Assembly (NCBI GenBank): GCA_001970955.1
Contig: MPUH01001077.1
Span: forward strand, 1-24,633
Length of the DNA: 24,633 nt
Origin: Stentor coeruleus
Lineage: Eukaryota > Ciliophora > Heterotrichea > Heterotrichida > Stentoridae
Reading direction: 5' to 3'
Position numbers and translations under genes: made by a program. The notes beneath the pieces are model-generated. The model saw only the letters and a list, made by a program, of their open reading frames with translations. It was not told the origin of the DNA and searched no databases. Below are positions 9,214 to 18,366 of this stretch, one piece after another. Numbering within the stretch: position 1 is the stretch's first letter; each line of letters begins with the position of its first letter.

Positions 9214-10197
9214 TTAAAAATTGAAGCTTAATAATCGACTTGGAGTCAAACTTTTATATGACATTGGGGTAAACATAATCCCGCTCTTATTTTTCAATTT
9301 TCCACTTCTATTATTTCCTTTATATGTGTTTATCACAGATCCTTGTTGTCCAATAGATGTACTATAATTAACAGCTGTATTAAAATAACACATCCTATTT
9401 CTAGTCTTAATTTTCACTTTGATTCTTGAAGGATTAGTTCCAGTTTCTATTGAAGCTCCAATACTTTTTTCATTACTAGTCGGTGAAAAGACAATTTTTT
9501 TATATGAAATCGTCTGCCTTGCTGAAAGTATTTTATTCGATCTATTATCATATTTCTTTATATGTAAAGATTTAGAAATATCCTCAGCATCACGTTTAAC
9601 AGCAGTTACAGGCCTACTTTTGTTAATAAAATTTATCAAGGTTTTCCCTTCATCTTTAAGAAACTTTTCATCTGTTTGAACAGCAAAACTCATACCTTCA
9701 GCGTTTTGCCCTGAAAAAATATTCTTCACTTCTTCTTGGATTGAATTCTTATGAGAAAACAGGTAGTTATCAAGTTTAGTTTCGCTTTGTTTAATACTTG
9801 AACTTGGCCTAGTTTCATGATCTGGCATATGAATTTCTTTTACTCGTTTGATGTTTTTTTTTGAAAGCTGCAAAGTTGTGTCGATTTCATCCCAAGGAAT
9901 CGATGCGGTTTGTTTTTCAATTTGTAAAGCTGCTTTGATGATTGGTTCAGCGATGATTTCGGTTAGGGGTTTGATGATTTTTTGTGTCTGAAATTTTGAC
10001 CTTGTTGATTTTGGCATTGTTGAACCAATATGAGAAATTTCGCTGTTAGTCATTTTGTTGCTATTTTGGTCTGAATATAAAAGAGTATCTTTTTTAGCCC
10101 TTTTGTGAGTAGTTTCTGTGGTTTGGTAACGGGATAAAGCTATGGGTTTATAGTTCATTCTCCGAAAAACTACTGGTTTTATATTGTTGATTTCCAT
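9214..10197 (-). CDS. Unrecognised basic, mostly disordered protein, 327 residues
   Basis: The frame runs from ATG (10197-10195) to TAA. It is Lys/Ser/Thr/Asn/Ile-rich with no membrane segment, signal peptide or known domain. The N-terminal part has a short conserved-looking stretch (MEINNIKPVVFRRMNYKPIA). The middle segment KPLTEIIAEPIIKAALQIEK (about 86-105) could form an amphipathic helix. The rest looks unstructured and may be a linker or cytoskeletal protein, but no function can be assigned. Eight further in-frame codons upstream contain only a TTG, so ATG at 10197 is taken as the start. Codon use and boundaries look like those of other genes here, and both flanks have the usual skew. 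Confidence 0.7.
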   Translation of the reverse strand: MEINNIKPVVFRRMNYKPIALSRYQTTETTHKRAKKDTLLYSDQNSNKMTNSEISHIGSTMPKSTRSKFQTQKIIKPLTEIIAEPIIKAALQIEKQTASIPWDEIDTTLQLSKKNIKRVKEIHMPDHETRPSSSIKQSETKLDNYLFSHKNSIQEEVKNIFSGQNAEGMSFAVQTDEKFLKDEGKTLINFINKSRPVTAVKRDAEDISKSLHIKKYDNRSNKILSARQTISYKKIVFSPTSNEKSIGASIETGTNPSRIKVKIKTRNRMCYFNTAVNYSTSIGQQGSVINTYKGNNRSGKLKNKSGIMFTPMSYKSLTPSRLLSFNF

Positions 10198-11608
10198 GTA
10201 GGAAATTATATTCCATATCAATATTCATTGTTTCAAATGAATATGTTTTAACTGTTAAAAGATTAGATGATTATATTTAGGGTTTTAATTAGGATTTTGA
10301 TATGAAAGAAGCGATTTTATTATTTTTTTGTGGTTTTTTATATGATAGAAGATAAGAGTTTAGTGTAAGGTGTATTATGATTTAGAAAAACTTGAGTTGA
10401 TATTGGAATTAGATGCTTTTAGAATAGTAATAAGTAGATGATTTATAATTTTTACTTTGAGTTTTGATAATATATAATACAGTCTTAACAATTTTTTTAA
10501 TTTTATGATATATTTATATATACTTCATATTAATCCTATAATTTTATATTAATATATTGTATTATTAGAAGCTGTTTGTAATAGTGTTTAATTCATGAAT
10601 TAAAACTAGTAATTTACTGAATTTTGTAAATATTTTAGCATAGGAGTATATTATCGTTTATAACCGCTATTCAAATAATAATTCCAATTGTTCCATAAGT
10701 ATTATTTATAAGAATTATTTTATATAAAGACATATACTTAGATATCTTAGCCAATATTACAAAGTTAAAATTTCACTTTTATTAGGTTTATCTTATTGAT
10801 TCCTATACTTTACAATTTAAACTATTTAAAATTATCATAATTATTTTATTTTACATCTTTCATTCATCAAGAAAGTGTTTAATTTTGTTAAGTTTAGGAG
10901 GCTTAGTATTTCTAATTTTTTCTGGTAAATTTAAACTACACTGGCAAGCTGGACTTAACTGTATTTTATAAGTATTTTCAAATTATCAAAAATTCTTTAA
11001 TAGTTAACTCATTACAAATCATGCCTTTATAAAAAAAGGAATCTTTGATGATTCTTAGTTTTATAGAAAATATAATTTTCAAACTTAAACTCTGAATGAT
11101 CTTATTTCAACTTATCTATATGTGATTTTATAGATATCTTAAATGCTTATATAATAATAAATTTTTGGTATTGAATATACTCTCTTATTAGTTTTAATAT
11201 CATATCAATGATATAACCTAAATCATAATTATGCTTTATTGATTATAAACTAAATTAATCAAGCCTATAAAAATTTAAGCTTTCTTTTATAATTCCTAAT
11301 TTAACAACAAAAAATAGACTCACTGCAACTTGAATTCATTATTTGATAAGAGAAATACAAATTTTAATCGTATAATGATTTTATAAAACGAAGTATTTAT
11401 TTGTTTGTTTTAACTATGGGTATTAAATTTCTTTTATAATCCCCTTTCAAAAAATCAAATAATAAAGCTATATAACACTTAATAACTTTATTATCTATGA
11501 AATAAAGACATATAAATATGATGCTTAAGAAATCAAATACAAAAATGCTAATGTATCCAGTTTTACCTGTTACATATATTACAAAATTTGCTTTATAAAT
11601 AATAAATA
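10198..11608. other. 1.4-kb divergent intergenic region; possible hidden ncRNA
   Basis: No convincing protein frame. Plus-strand 10230-10450 is G-rich, the middle is almost pure A/T, and the last 600 bp has more C than G. It contains a perfect 18-nt palindrome at 10587-10604 and a locally more GC-rich patch at about 10868-10975 with a potential two-part stem (10887-10904 with 10946-10959). A 77-codon minus-strand frame at 11397-11630 overlaps the next gene's start and is judged spurious. Confidence 0.55.
10587..10604. repeat. Perfect 18-nt palindrome
   Basis: TTTAATTCATGAATTAAA is its own reverse complement without a loop. It lies within the AT-rich centre of the long divergent intergenic region. 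It could bind a dimeric protein, but with this base composition a palindrome of this size is only mildly unexpected. Confidence 0.7.
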
Positions 11609-13537
11609 ATGAAAGGACATTGTTGTTCATGTTGTTTTTCCGAAATCAATAAAGTAACTCATATCCAGCAAGGGGCTGAAGCCACTTATAACAAGATTTT
11701 AACTTCAAACACATCATTTGCATTACAGAAGAATCATCATTTCTCTCAAAACACTTCAGAATCAAAAATATGGTTCTCAAAGTCAAAGACACCAGAGCAA
11801 ATAAATAAAATGAGAAATGTTAAACTTATGCAAGAACTTTTTTATAAAGATTCTCCAGACTCAGAGAGAATTGAAAGCGGACTAAACATTTTTAAAGCTT
11901 TGGCTGATCTTTGCCAAAGACATGAGATATATCTTAATATGCCAGAAACAATAATCATGGGATATGGTTTATCTTCACCTGTAATGCTGTACACTAATGA
12001 AAAAGGAATTTTATCAATTCAAAAAGAATTAAATAACGCTCATCTTCGGATAATACTCGACCTTTTCGAAAAATATCGTATACGGAGTGATCAAAAACAT
12101 ATTGGGCCTTTAGCTATAAAGCGTGAGCCTGATTCAAAATACAACCGTATCATGATGAATCAAAGTGAAATCATTTTAGAATGGAAAGATGCTTATAAAG
12201 TAAATGTGATTATTCAAAGATTTATACTTTCAAAAGGTATGAAAACTAGCAAGCTGAGAATTGCGATGGGTAATGAAATTAAAATTTATAAAATAGTTAA
12301 CAAATCCAGGCAAGATTTGAAAAATGATAGTGTAATTGAACCGAAAATCACAAATCCTGCTAATTGTAAGCAGAAAGTGGGACAGAAAAATATTTTTAAT
12401 GATATCGCTGAAGAAAACAAGAAATCTGTACTTTTTAACAGCACAGAAGTTTTAAATGTTTTTTCAAAATCTGAAGAGACAAGCAAAGTCAAAGAGCCTT
12501 CTCCCAAGTTTCTAGCCCCAAAACGCAACAATGAATGTCTCTCTCGCCAAAGTACAGAAAAATTCATGTCAAGAAAAAGTTTAATCCCATCCCGTGAGCC
12601 AATAAATTATTCCCAAAAAAGACTAATCCTCAACATATCTGATTACTTTGAAAGCTGTAAAGGTTCAATGCCTACAAAATCAATCGAAGAGTTAAAAAAA
12701 GATATAAAAAACTGTAAACAAGAAGACTGCGATTTCACAATTGATGCAGAAAACATGATTTATACAAATTACTACAGAAATAATATCAACGAATTATTCA
12801 ATGTTTCAACACGTTTTGAAACGAAAACTGATATTTTTGAAATCAAGTCCACAAAAAGTTTTAGCAGAGCTATTGAAATGATGCATGAACTCAAAAGAAT
12901 CATAAATGGATTTTGTTTAAAAGGTCGAAAACTAAGTAAATTAATATGTGATTTTAAAGAAGATGAATATCAGAATGTTTATTTTATCAAAATAGCTCAA
13001 GCAGAATATACTGATTGTAAACTTAGACCTATAAAATCAACTCAGATAAGCAGTTCTTTTATTTGTCCTGGTAAATATTGTGATAATGAGATAAAAAGAC
13101 ATAAAACTGACAAGATGTATAAAATGCCAAAGTATACAATATTAAAAAAAGCTATTATAGATCATATGAAAGTTAAAGAGGGTGACCCGATTGAGCTTTT
13201 AAATCCAAGACTTTATGAAAAAGTTCAGGTGTGTAGAAGATGCTTTGAAGTTTATATGCAAAAATTTGCTGGGATGAGAAGACATACATCAGGAATGCAG
13301 TTGAAAATAATTAATAAAAATGAGGCTACAAGTATTATAAATGATATTAACCCATCAACTGCTGCTGAGACTGTGAAAACTGCTTCAAAAAGTAGCTTAC
13401 CATTCGGCCAAACTGCATCAACTAAGTTTACTGATTACTTTGGAGGCCCACTTAACAATATTACCTTTGCAAATAATTTAAAGAAAACACAAACCGTACT
13501 CCAAAAGCTATTAGAAACACAAAAATTTATGAGATAG
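11609..13537 (+). CDS. Large unrecognised protein with C-terminal Cys-pair region (642 residues)
   Basis: ATG to TAG, no intron needed. The N-terminus is Cys-rich (MKGHCCSCCF). Residues about 85-230 look folded, while 240-345 are Ser/Lys-rich and probably disordered. The C-terminal half (about 340-560) contains NVYFIKIAQAEY (456-467), a Cys pair CPGKYC (486-491), LLNPRL (530-535) and VCRRCFEVYMQKF (541-553), suggesting a zinc-ribbon-like unit. The same ordered elements occur in the gene at 16452-17762, so I infer one family. The function is unknown; I do not recognise a named domain. Only 51 bp separate its stop from the next gene's start. Confidence 0.8.
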   Translation: MKGHCCSCCFSEINKVTHIQQGAEATYNKILTSNTSFALQKNHHFSQNTSESKIWFSKSKTPEQINKMRNVKLMQELFYKDSPDSERIESGLNIFKALADLCQRHEIYLNMPETIIMGYGLSSPVMLYTNEKGILSIQKELNNAHLRIILDLFEKYRIRSDQKHIGPLAIKREPDSKYNRIMMNQSEIILEWKDAYKVNVIIQRFILSKGMKTSKLRIAMGNEIKIYKIVNKSRQDLKNDSVIEPKITNPANCKQKVGQKNIFNDIAEENKKSVLFNSTEVLNVFSKSEETSKVKEPSPKFLAPKRNNECLSRQSTEKFMSRKSLIPSREPINYSQKRLILNISDYFESCKGSMPTKSIEELKKDIKNCKQEDCDFTIDAENMIYTNYYRNNINELFNVSTRFETKTDIFEIKSTKSFSRAIEMMHELKRIINGFCLKGRKLSKLICDFKEDEYQNVYFIKIAQAEYTDCKLRPIKSTQISSSFICPGKYCDNEIKRHKTDKMYKMPKYTILKKAIIDHMKVKEGDPIELLNPRLYEKVQVCRRCFEVYMQKFAGMRRHTSGMQLKIINKNEATSIINDINPSTAAETVKTASKSSLPFGQTASTKFTDYFGGPLNNITFANNLKKTQTVLQKLLETQKFMR

Positions 13538-13588
13538 TTTAGGTATATTCATAATAATAAATCATCATTACTTATAAATAAGTTTTAA

Positions 13589-15109
13589 ATGTCATCATCA
13601 ACTATGCCTAAACTTATAGACTTATTTGAAAAAGCAACATCTGAAGATATTAAAGAACCAGATGTAGGAGTTAATTTAGAAATCACTGATATGATGAGTA
13701 CTCGTCGACGATAGTAATTTCTATACAGTTGTCTAGAAGGCATTGAATATTTCAAGCAGCTTTTTAAGTCCACAGATCTAAAGACTATTGACCTTACAAT
13801 GACTTTGCTTGAAACTTGTGTTAAAAACTGCAACATTCATTTCCATAGATATGTCTGCACACGAGGTTTAATGCCAAGCATTGTTCAACTTTTGAAGCGC
13901 CGAAGAAAAAAACTTAATCTCGTTGAGAAGTTAGCTGGGATTTACAAGAATCCAGGATGGAGGAAAATCGAAGACCGAGTATTGGCGCTTGTACAGCTTT
14001 GGGCAGATACTTTTATGATGCAAGAAGATACTTACCCTGCTTTTATGCGGGTATATAGAGATTTACGACAAGATGGTTTGAAATTTCCCCCAAGAGACCC
14101 TAATGAGAGATTCATGATAAAATTTGAAGGGGAACCTTCACCAGCATTCGAATTAGCAGACATGGAGCAACCAATTCCTAAAACAGAAAACCGTGTAAGA
14201 GAAGAAAGAAAACATTCCCAACAGCCACAAAGAGAAGAAGAACCTCAACTTCTTCAATCTGATATAGAAAATTTAAAAGAAGGACTTAAAGCTCTAGAAG
14301 ACCTCCTTTGTGAAGCTAAAGATGTCAAAGAACTTCAAGAACCTCGGGCTAAAGACTTTATAAGAAAGTCAAGGGCAGGTCAAAAAAAACTCATGTGGGT
14401 TGTTTCTTATAAAACCGAGACTGCAGATGAAGCATCAGTAATTGAACTTCTCGGTATAATGGAATATGTGAACAACAAAATGGAGTTATTTAAAAAAGCT
14501 GCTGGGATTTTAAAACGTGGAGGTACATCATCAGAAATCACTCTTCTTCTTAAAGGTGCCCCAAAAGAAAAAAAACTTGCTTCATTACTAGACCTTGCTG
14601 ATGATTTTTTAGAAATTGAAGAAACTAATCAACTTGATGGGCTTAATAAATTCGTTCATGGACGTGTAAAATCCGAACCAATCCAAGTAAAAAAAGAAGA
14701 GGTTAAGATTGAAGAAAGAAAAGTTGTAGAAGAGAAAAAAGAACCTATGAAAATTGAACCACTTAAAAATGAACCTCATAGAAGACTTGAACAACCTAAT
14801 CTTTTATTTGATGATTTTGAACCAACACCTCAAATTCCTCAACAACCTGTGAATTTGTTGGATTTAAATACTTTGCAAATTGGACCTGATAATACTTTTA
14901 ATCAGATGATCCCACCTATGTACCCTACTGGACAATATGGGCAAATGTACCCACCTCAAGCCCCTCCTGTTTATGGAACACAAATGTATCCTGGTCAAGT
15001 TTATAATCCACAGCAAGTTTTTAATCCTCCACCACAAATAAAAGCCCAGCCATTAAATGATGATTTTGAAGACTTTTTTGCTGACCTTGCTAATAGAAAA
15101 GCATTTTAG
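13589..15109 (+). CDS. TOM1: TOM1-like VHS-GAT endosomal sorting protein (two exons)
   Basis: Exon 1 is 13589-13713 and exon 2 is 13729-15109, together 501 residues. Without splicing the frame hits TAG-TAA at the exon edge. Joining across the 15-nt intron gives a continuous VHS domain (about 1-165) with the hallmark LLETCVKNCNIHFHRYV (68-84), VLALVQLWADTF (126-137) and YRDLRQDGLKFPPRD (151-165). A helical GAT domain follows at about 220-305. The rest is Lys/Glu-rich, then Pro/Tyr/Gln-rich, with clathrin-box-like or adaptor-type motifs (NLLFDDFEP, NLLDLN, DDFEDFF). Family members bind ubiquitinated cargo and clathrin at endosomes. TOM1 fits better than GGA because no gamma-ear domain is visible. 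Confidence 0.93.
13714..13728 (+). other. 15-nt spliceosomal-type intron
   Basis: The sequence GTAATTTCTATACAG begins GT, ends AG and is exactly 15 nt. It carries in-frame stops (TAG formed with the exon edge, then TAA) that interrupt the VHS domain. Removing it creates a TAT codon and restores alignment to the VHS fold with no gain or loss around residues 41-43. Introns of 15-16 nt are established for Stentor coeruleus. Confidence 0.93.
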
Positions 15110-15311
15110 GATTAAAGCTAAAATAAATCAGATTAGGTTATAAGAATATTGTATGTGATTTAAGGGTTTAATTGAATGTTTTAAGTATAAAATTTCTGAA
15201 TATTTAGATTAGAAAATATTATGATGATTAAATAGTTTGATGTAATTTTAGAATATAATATTTGATAAAAATCAACATAAATCTATTAAAATAATCACTT
15301 CTTGAATAAAA

Positions 15312-16437
15312 ATGCTAGGATCATCAATAGAACTCTACTCTAAACTCCAAGAGCATATTACATCAGAATTAGTTGTAATCAGCTTTGTTGTTCCAGGAGA
15401 TATCGCTGATAATCTTGCTGAGTTTTATTCAGAAGCTTCTAGTGATTTCAAAATCAAAGCTTACCTTGTTAACATAACCACAGGAGCATTTCAATCAGCT
15501 ATTGATGATTTTAATCTGACTCAAGTCCCAACAAGTATTTTCTTCATCGGGCTAAAGCCTGTAGACAGAGTTGAAGGAGCAGTGATACCTGAAATCCTTG
15601 AGAAAATCGAAACACTAACATTATCTTTTGCCAACATACTAGAAAACATAAGAAATGAGGAGTACAAAAAAATACATTCTCTTATAACCACAAACCCTTT
15701 AGCTTTATTCATCAAAGGTACCCCTGAAAAACCAAAAAGTCGCCGAAGCCAAAAAATGCTCAGAATTCTTAATGGGTACACATTTGGTTCATCAGACATT
15801 TCTAAGGATAAAATTCTTGCTGGCTGGGTCAAAGTTTACACAGGTGCTAACAAGTTCCCNTTCTAAGGATAAAATTCTTGCTGGCTGGGTCAAAGTTTAC
15901 ACAGGTGCTAACAAGTTCCCTTTATTCTTCCTCAAAAGTACATTTTCAGGTTCAGTTGAAGAGCTTATTGAACTTAGTAAAACTAGTGTAATATTCACAA
16001 CCTTAAATCAAGATTTAGAACAAAGACTTAAANCTTTATTCTTCCTCAAAAGTACATTTTCAGGTTCAGTTGAAGAGCTTATTGAACTTAGTAAAACCAG
16101 TGTAATATTCACAACCTTAAATCAAGATTTAGAACAAAGACTTAAACATATTATAACCTGTCAACGTCATGTAGTCGTTATGATGGGTAGTAAAGAAGAA
16201 CCTAAATGTGGTTTTAGTGAACGTTTAATAGCTTTATTAGCGACATACAATCTTCAATATGAAACTTTTGATATTTCTATAGACAATGAAGTTTGTGAAG
16301 GGTTAAAAAAACTATCAAACTGGCCGACTTATCCTCAAGTGTATGCAGAAGGACAAATAATTGGCGGTCTTGATGTTTGTCAAAGTCTTCACGACAAAGG
16401 AGAATTAAGTTCAGCCTTAAAATTAACTAGTTCTTAG
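15312..16437 (+). CDS. GLRX3: Multidomain monothiol glutaredoxin (PICOT/GLRX3/Grx4 type), interrupted by two assembly joins
   Basis: Two single N bases (15860, 16033) each sit between perfect or near-perfect repeated flanks of 60 and 113 nt. Counting each overlap once leaves 951 nt, an exact 317 codons, giving 316 residues. Domain order is thioredoxin-like (about 1-100, with cis-Pro QVPT at 71-74 but no CxxC), glutaredoxin 1 (about 105-215), and glutaredoxin 2 (about 220-316). The second glutaredoxin has CGFS at 241-244 and WPTYPQVYAEGQIIGG (279-294), the Fe-S/glutathione-binding signature. The first has SRRS (143-146) where CGFS is expected, so it cannot bind a cluster in the usual way. Family role: cytosolic Fe-S trafficking and iron sensing. 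Convergent with the next gene, 14 bp between stops. Confidence 0.92.
15800..15920. other. Scaffold join: 60-nt overlap duplicated around one N
   Basis: 15800-15859 and 15861-15920 are identical over 60 nt, with N at 15860. This is what a scaffolder produces when two contig ends overlap but were not merged. Read literally it shifts the reading frame of the glutaredoxin; counted once, the frame is restored. Confidence 0.95.
15920..16146. other. Scaffold join: 113-nt overlap duplicated around one N, with one T/C difference
   Basis: 15920-16032 and 16034-16146 match over 113 nt around N at 16033, except T at 15984 against C at 16098. The difference is synonymous (ACT/ACC, Thr). It may be allelic or copy variation among macronuclear chromosomes, or a sequencing error, with the two contig ends assembled from different variants. 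Confidence 0.93.
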
Positions 16438-16451
16438 ATTTAGCATTAAAA
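16438..16451. terminator. 14-bp spacer between convergent stop codons
   Basis: Only 14 bases separate the TAG of the glutaredoxin from the TAA of the opposing gene. Their 3' untranslated regions must overlap each other or reach into the opposite coding sequence, so the two mRNAs probably share complementary 3' ends. No specific processing signal is identified. Confidence 0.5.
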
Positions 16452-17762
16452 TTATGCATGGCCTTTTGATTGCGGAATGTTTATAATTAGTTCACCTCCT
16501 GCAGTTTTTGAAGCTCGGTTAGTGAAAAATGTATAATTTCGAGTTGAAGAGGAATGAGTGAGGTTTGTAGGGGATATAAACGATGGAGCAAGAAGTGAAC
16601 TACGACATGAAATCCCTTCAACTGATGAAAAACGACTGGTTGTAAGGTTTTTATCAGTTGAGGTACGCTTCATTATTGATGGACGGAGAGGTCCTGTACC
16701 TATTAAAGGTAAATTTGTTGGTTTTGGGGTTTTATGCTGACCTTCAACAAAGTTCATATAGCAAGTAAAACACATGTTTGTTTTTTTCTGTAAGAATTGG
16801 TTGGTTCCTTTAAGTCTACGTAAATCGTCTGGGGTCAATTTTGGGTGTAAATTATAAATAGGCACAGGATTATCTTTCATTACTTGGAAAATCGTATCAT
16901 AAGTAACCCCAATAACCTTATTCTGTTCATATTTCTCCAAACAATTCGCGCATTTGACATTTTTAACAAACACTGCAGGACTGTTGCTAAACACCGTAAC
17001 ATTTTTCACGTTCAGGTCGTTGGGCACATCAATATCTATATTAAGTTCAACCGGCATCTTAACAGGATCATTCAAAAACCTTAAACTTGTTGCACAAATC
17101 AACCACAAACGATCATCTCTATCTAGTTTAATCTGTAAAACCATTCTAACTATTCTCATTTTCTCAAAAGTTACAGCAGCTACATGTGATACAACTGAAT
17201 CAGCAGTTCGCATAAGACGATTTGGCAAAAGTGATCCTCTAATAGGTGATGAAATAACATGATAATCTTTACCTTCAAAAGTTACAGCCCGTTCAAATAT
17301 ATCAAATTTCTCATTGTAAAGTTTTAGTTTGTTTTTTTTCTTTTCAAACATACAGAAATTTGAAGTCCACATAACACTGTATGTTATATTGTTTTCTCCT
17401 GATGGGTCGACAAATTTCTGCAGCATCATGGTTTTATATTTTTTCCTTTCTGTGAGAAAAGACATGAATTTTGTCAAAGTTAGATACTCTATAATACGTT
17501 TTGAATCTTCCATATAGAAAAGAACTGCTACTATTCCGGATGAAGAGATTTTTTTTAGGTACTCGCTTTGAATATGCTCATCTTTAAGCTTGTCTTTAGA
17601 TTTTTTCTTGATTGATCCATCGACTGATGTAAAATACCAGAATCTTGGTTGATAGTATTGGTATATTACTGTATGGGGAATTGATACTTTTACAATTGAG
17701 TCAAAAACTTTGTCTTTGGTCCAGAGGAGATGAAAAATCAACTCGTTTAGCCCTTCTGTCAT
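16452..17762 (-). CDS. Unrecognised Cys-pair family protein (436 residues)
   Basis: ATG (17762-17760) to TAA. Residues about 15-230 look folded: HTVIYQYYQPRFWYFTSVDG (30-49), MWTSNFCMFEKKK, then MVLQIKLDRDDRLWLICATSLRF (207-229). A first Cys pair CANC (271-274), YNLHPKLTPDDL (303-314) and MCFTCYMNFVE (330-340) follow in order, before a Ser/Thr-rich disordered tail. The Cys pairs are 60 residues apart, compatible with one zinc site. The order and spacing parallel the C-terminal half of the 642-residue protein at 11609-13537. No enzymatic motif, membrane segment or signal peptide is visible, and the function is unknown. Confidence 0.8.
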   Translation of the reverse strand: MTEGLNELIFHLLWTKDKVFDSIVKVSIPHTVIYQYYQPRFWYFTSVDGSIKKKSKDKLKDEHIQSEYLKKISSSGIVAVLFYMEDSKRIIEYLTLTKFMSFLTERKKYKTMMLQKFVDPSGENNITYSVMWTSNFCMFEKKKNKLKLYNEKFDIFERAVTFEGKDYHVISSPIRGSLLPNRLMRTADSVVSHVAAVTFEKMRIVRMVLQIKLDRDDRLWLICATSLRFLNDPVKMPVELNIDIDVPNDLNVKNVTVFSNSPAVFVKNVKCANCLEKYEQNKVIGVTYDTIFQVMKDNPVPIYNLHPKLTPDDLRRLKGTNQFLQKKTNMCFTCYMNFVEGQHKTPKPTNLPLIGTGPLRPSIMKRTSTDKNLTTSRFSSVEGISCRSSLLAPSFISPTNLTHSSSTRNYTFFTNRASKTAGGELIINIPQSKGHA

Positions 17763-18366
17763 TTAGTAATTATTATGTTTGAAATTATTATGAAAACTTT
17801 TCTTGTTTTTTGTGATTATTGACTGGATTTTGTATTATTAGATTGTGTTTTTATGTTGTGATTATAGTAGGATTAAAATGTGTTTAAGAAAAAGTGCTGA
17901 TTTTGATGTAAAAGATTATAATTATTTAGAAATAACTATGGGAGAAATTAGTGTGAGGTGATTGGATTTGGACCATGAATAAATAATAGATGCGAAATTC
18001 TTAATATTTAAAATATATAGATTAGATGGTTGAAAATTATTAGATGAAAAGTAGTAAATTTTGATGTAGATTTTATTATCAGTTATAATGATATAGAAAA
18101 TTTATATATTCGACTATAATTTGTTAAATATTTTATCTAAAAATTTGTATATTTGTTGGGTGTTTCAAGCATAGCGGGTTATTATCAGTAATTTTTAAGA
18201 TTACAATATTTTACAAGATATTCTGTTTATATAAAATATTAAAATACTTTCTTTAGTAGTTTCATCAATACTTAACCACACCACAAAAAAAAACACATAA
18301 AAAATTAAATCATCTCATTAAGAAAAAATCATATCTAAAAAAGTTAATTAAGTAATTCTATACCCT
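17763..18366. other. 604-bp intergenic region between tandem minus-strand genes
   Basis: No coding frame found. The plus strand is G-rich on the left (17821-17880 has 14 G, 1 C; 17941-18000 has 17 G, 4 C) and C-rich, G-poor on the right (18241-18300 has 2 G, 13 C). A small inverted repeat GTAAT/ATTAC (18188-18192, 18200-18204) lies at the change point. Confidence 0.65.

Noticed and set aside
10198-10221. Upstream TTG start for the gene at 9214-10197
   Set aside because: The ATG at 10197 is eight codons downstream and is the plausible eukaryotic start.
11397-11630. 77-codon minus-strand open frame
   Set aside because: It overlaps the start of the well-supported 642-residue gene, lies in AT-rich sequence and encodes low-complexity hydrophobic residues; it looks like a chance frame.
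15312-16437. Real tandem duplication or pseudogenisation inside the glutaredoxin gene
   Set aside because: Both duplications flank a single N, are perfect or nearly so, and collapsing them restores an exact frame and normal family length; an assembly artefact explains everything.
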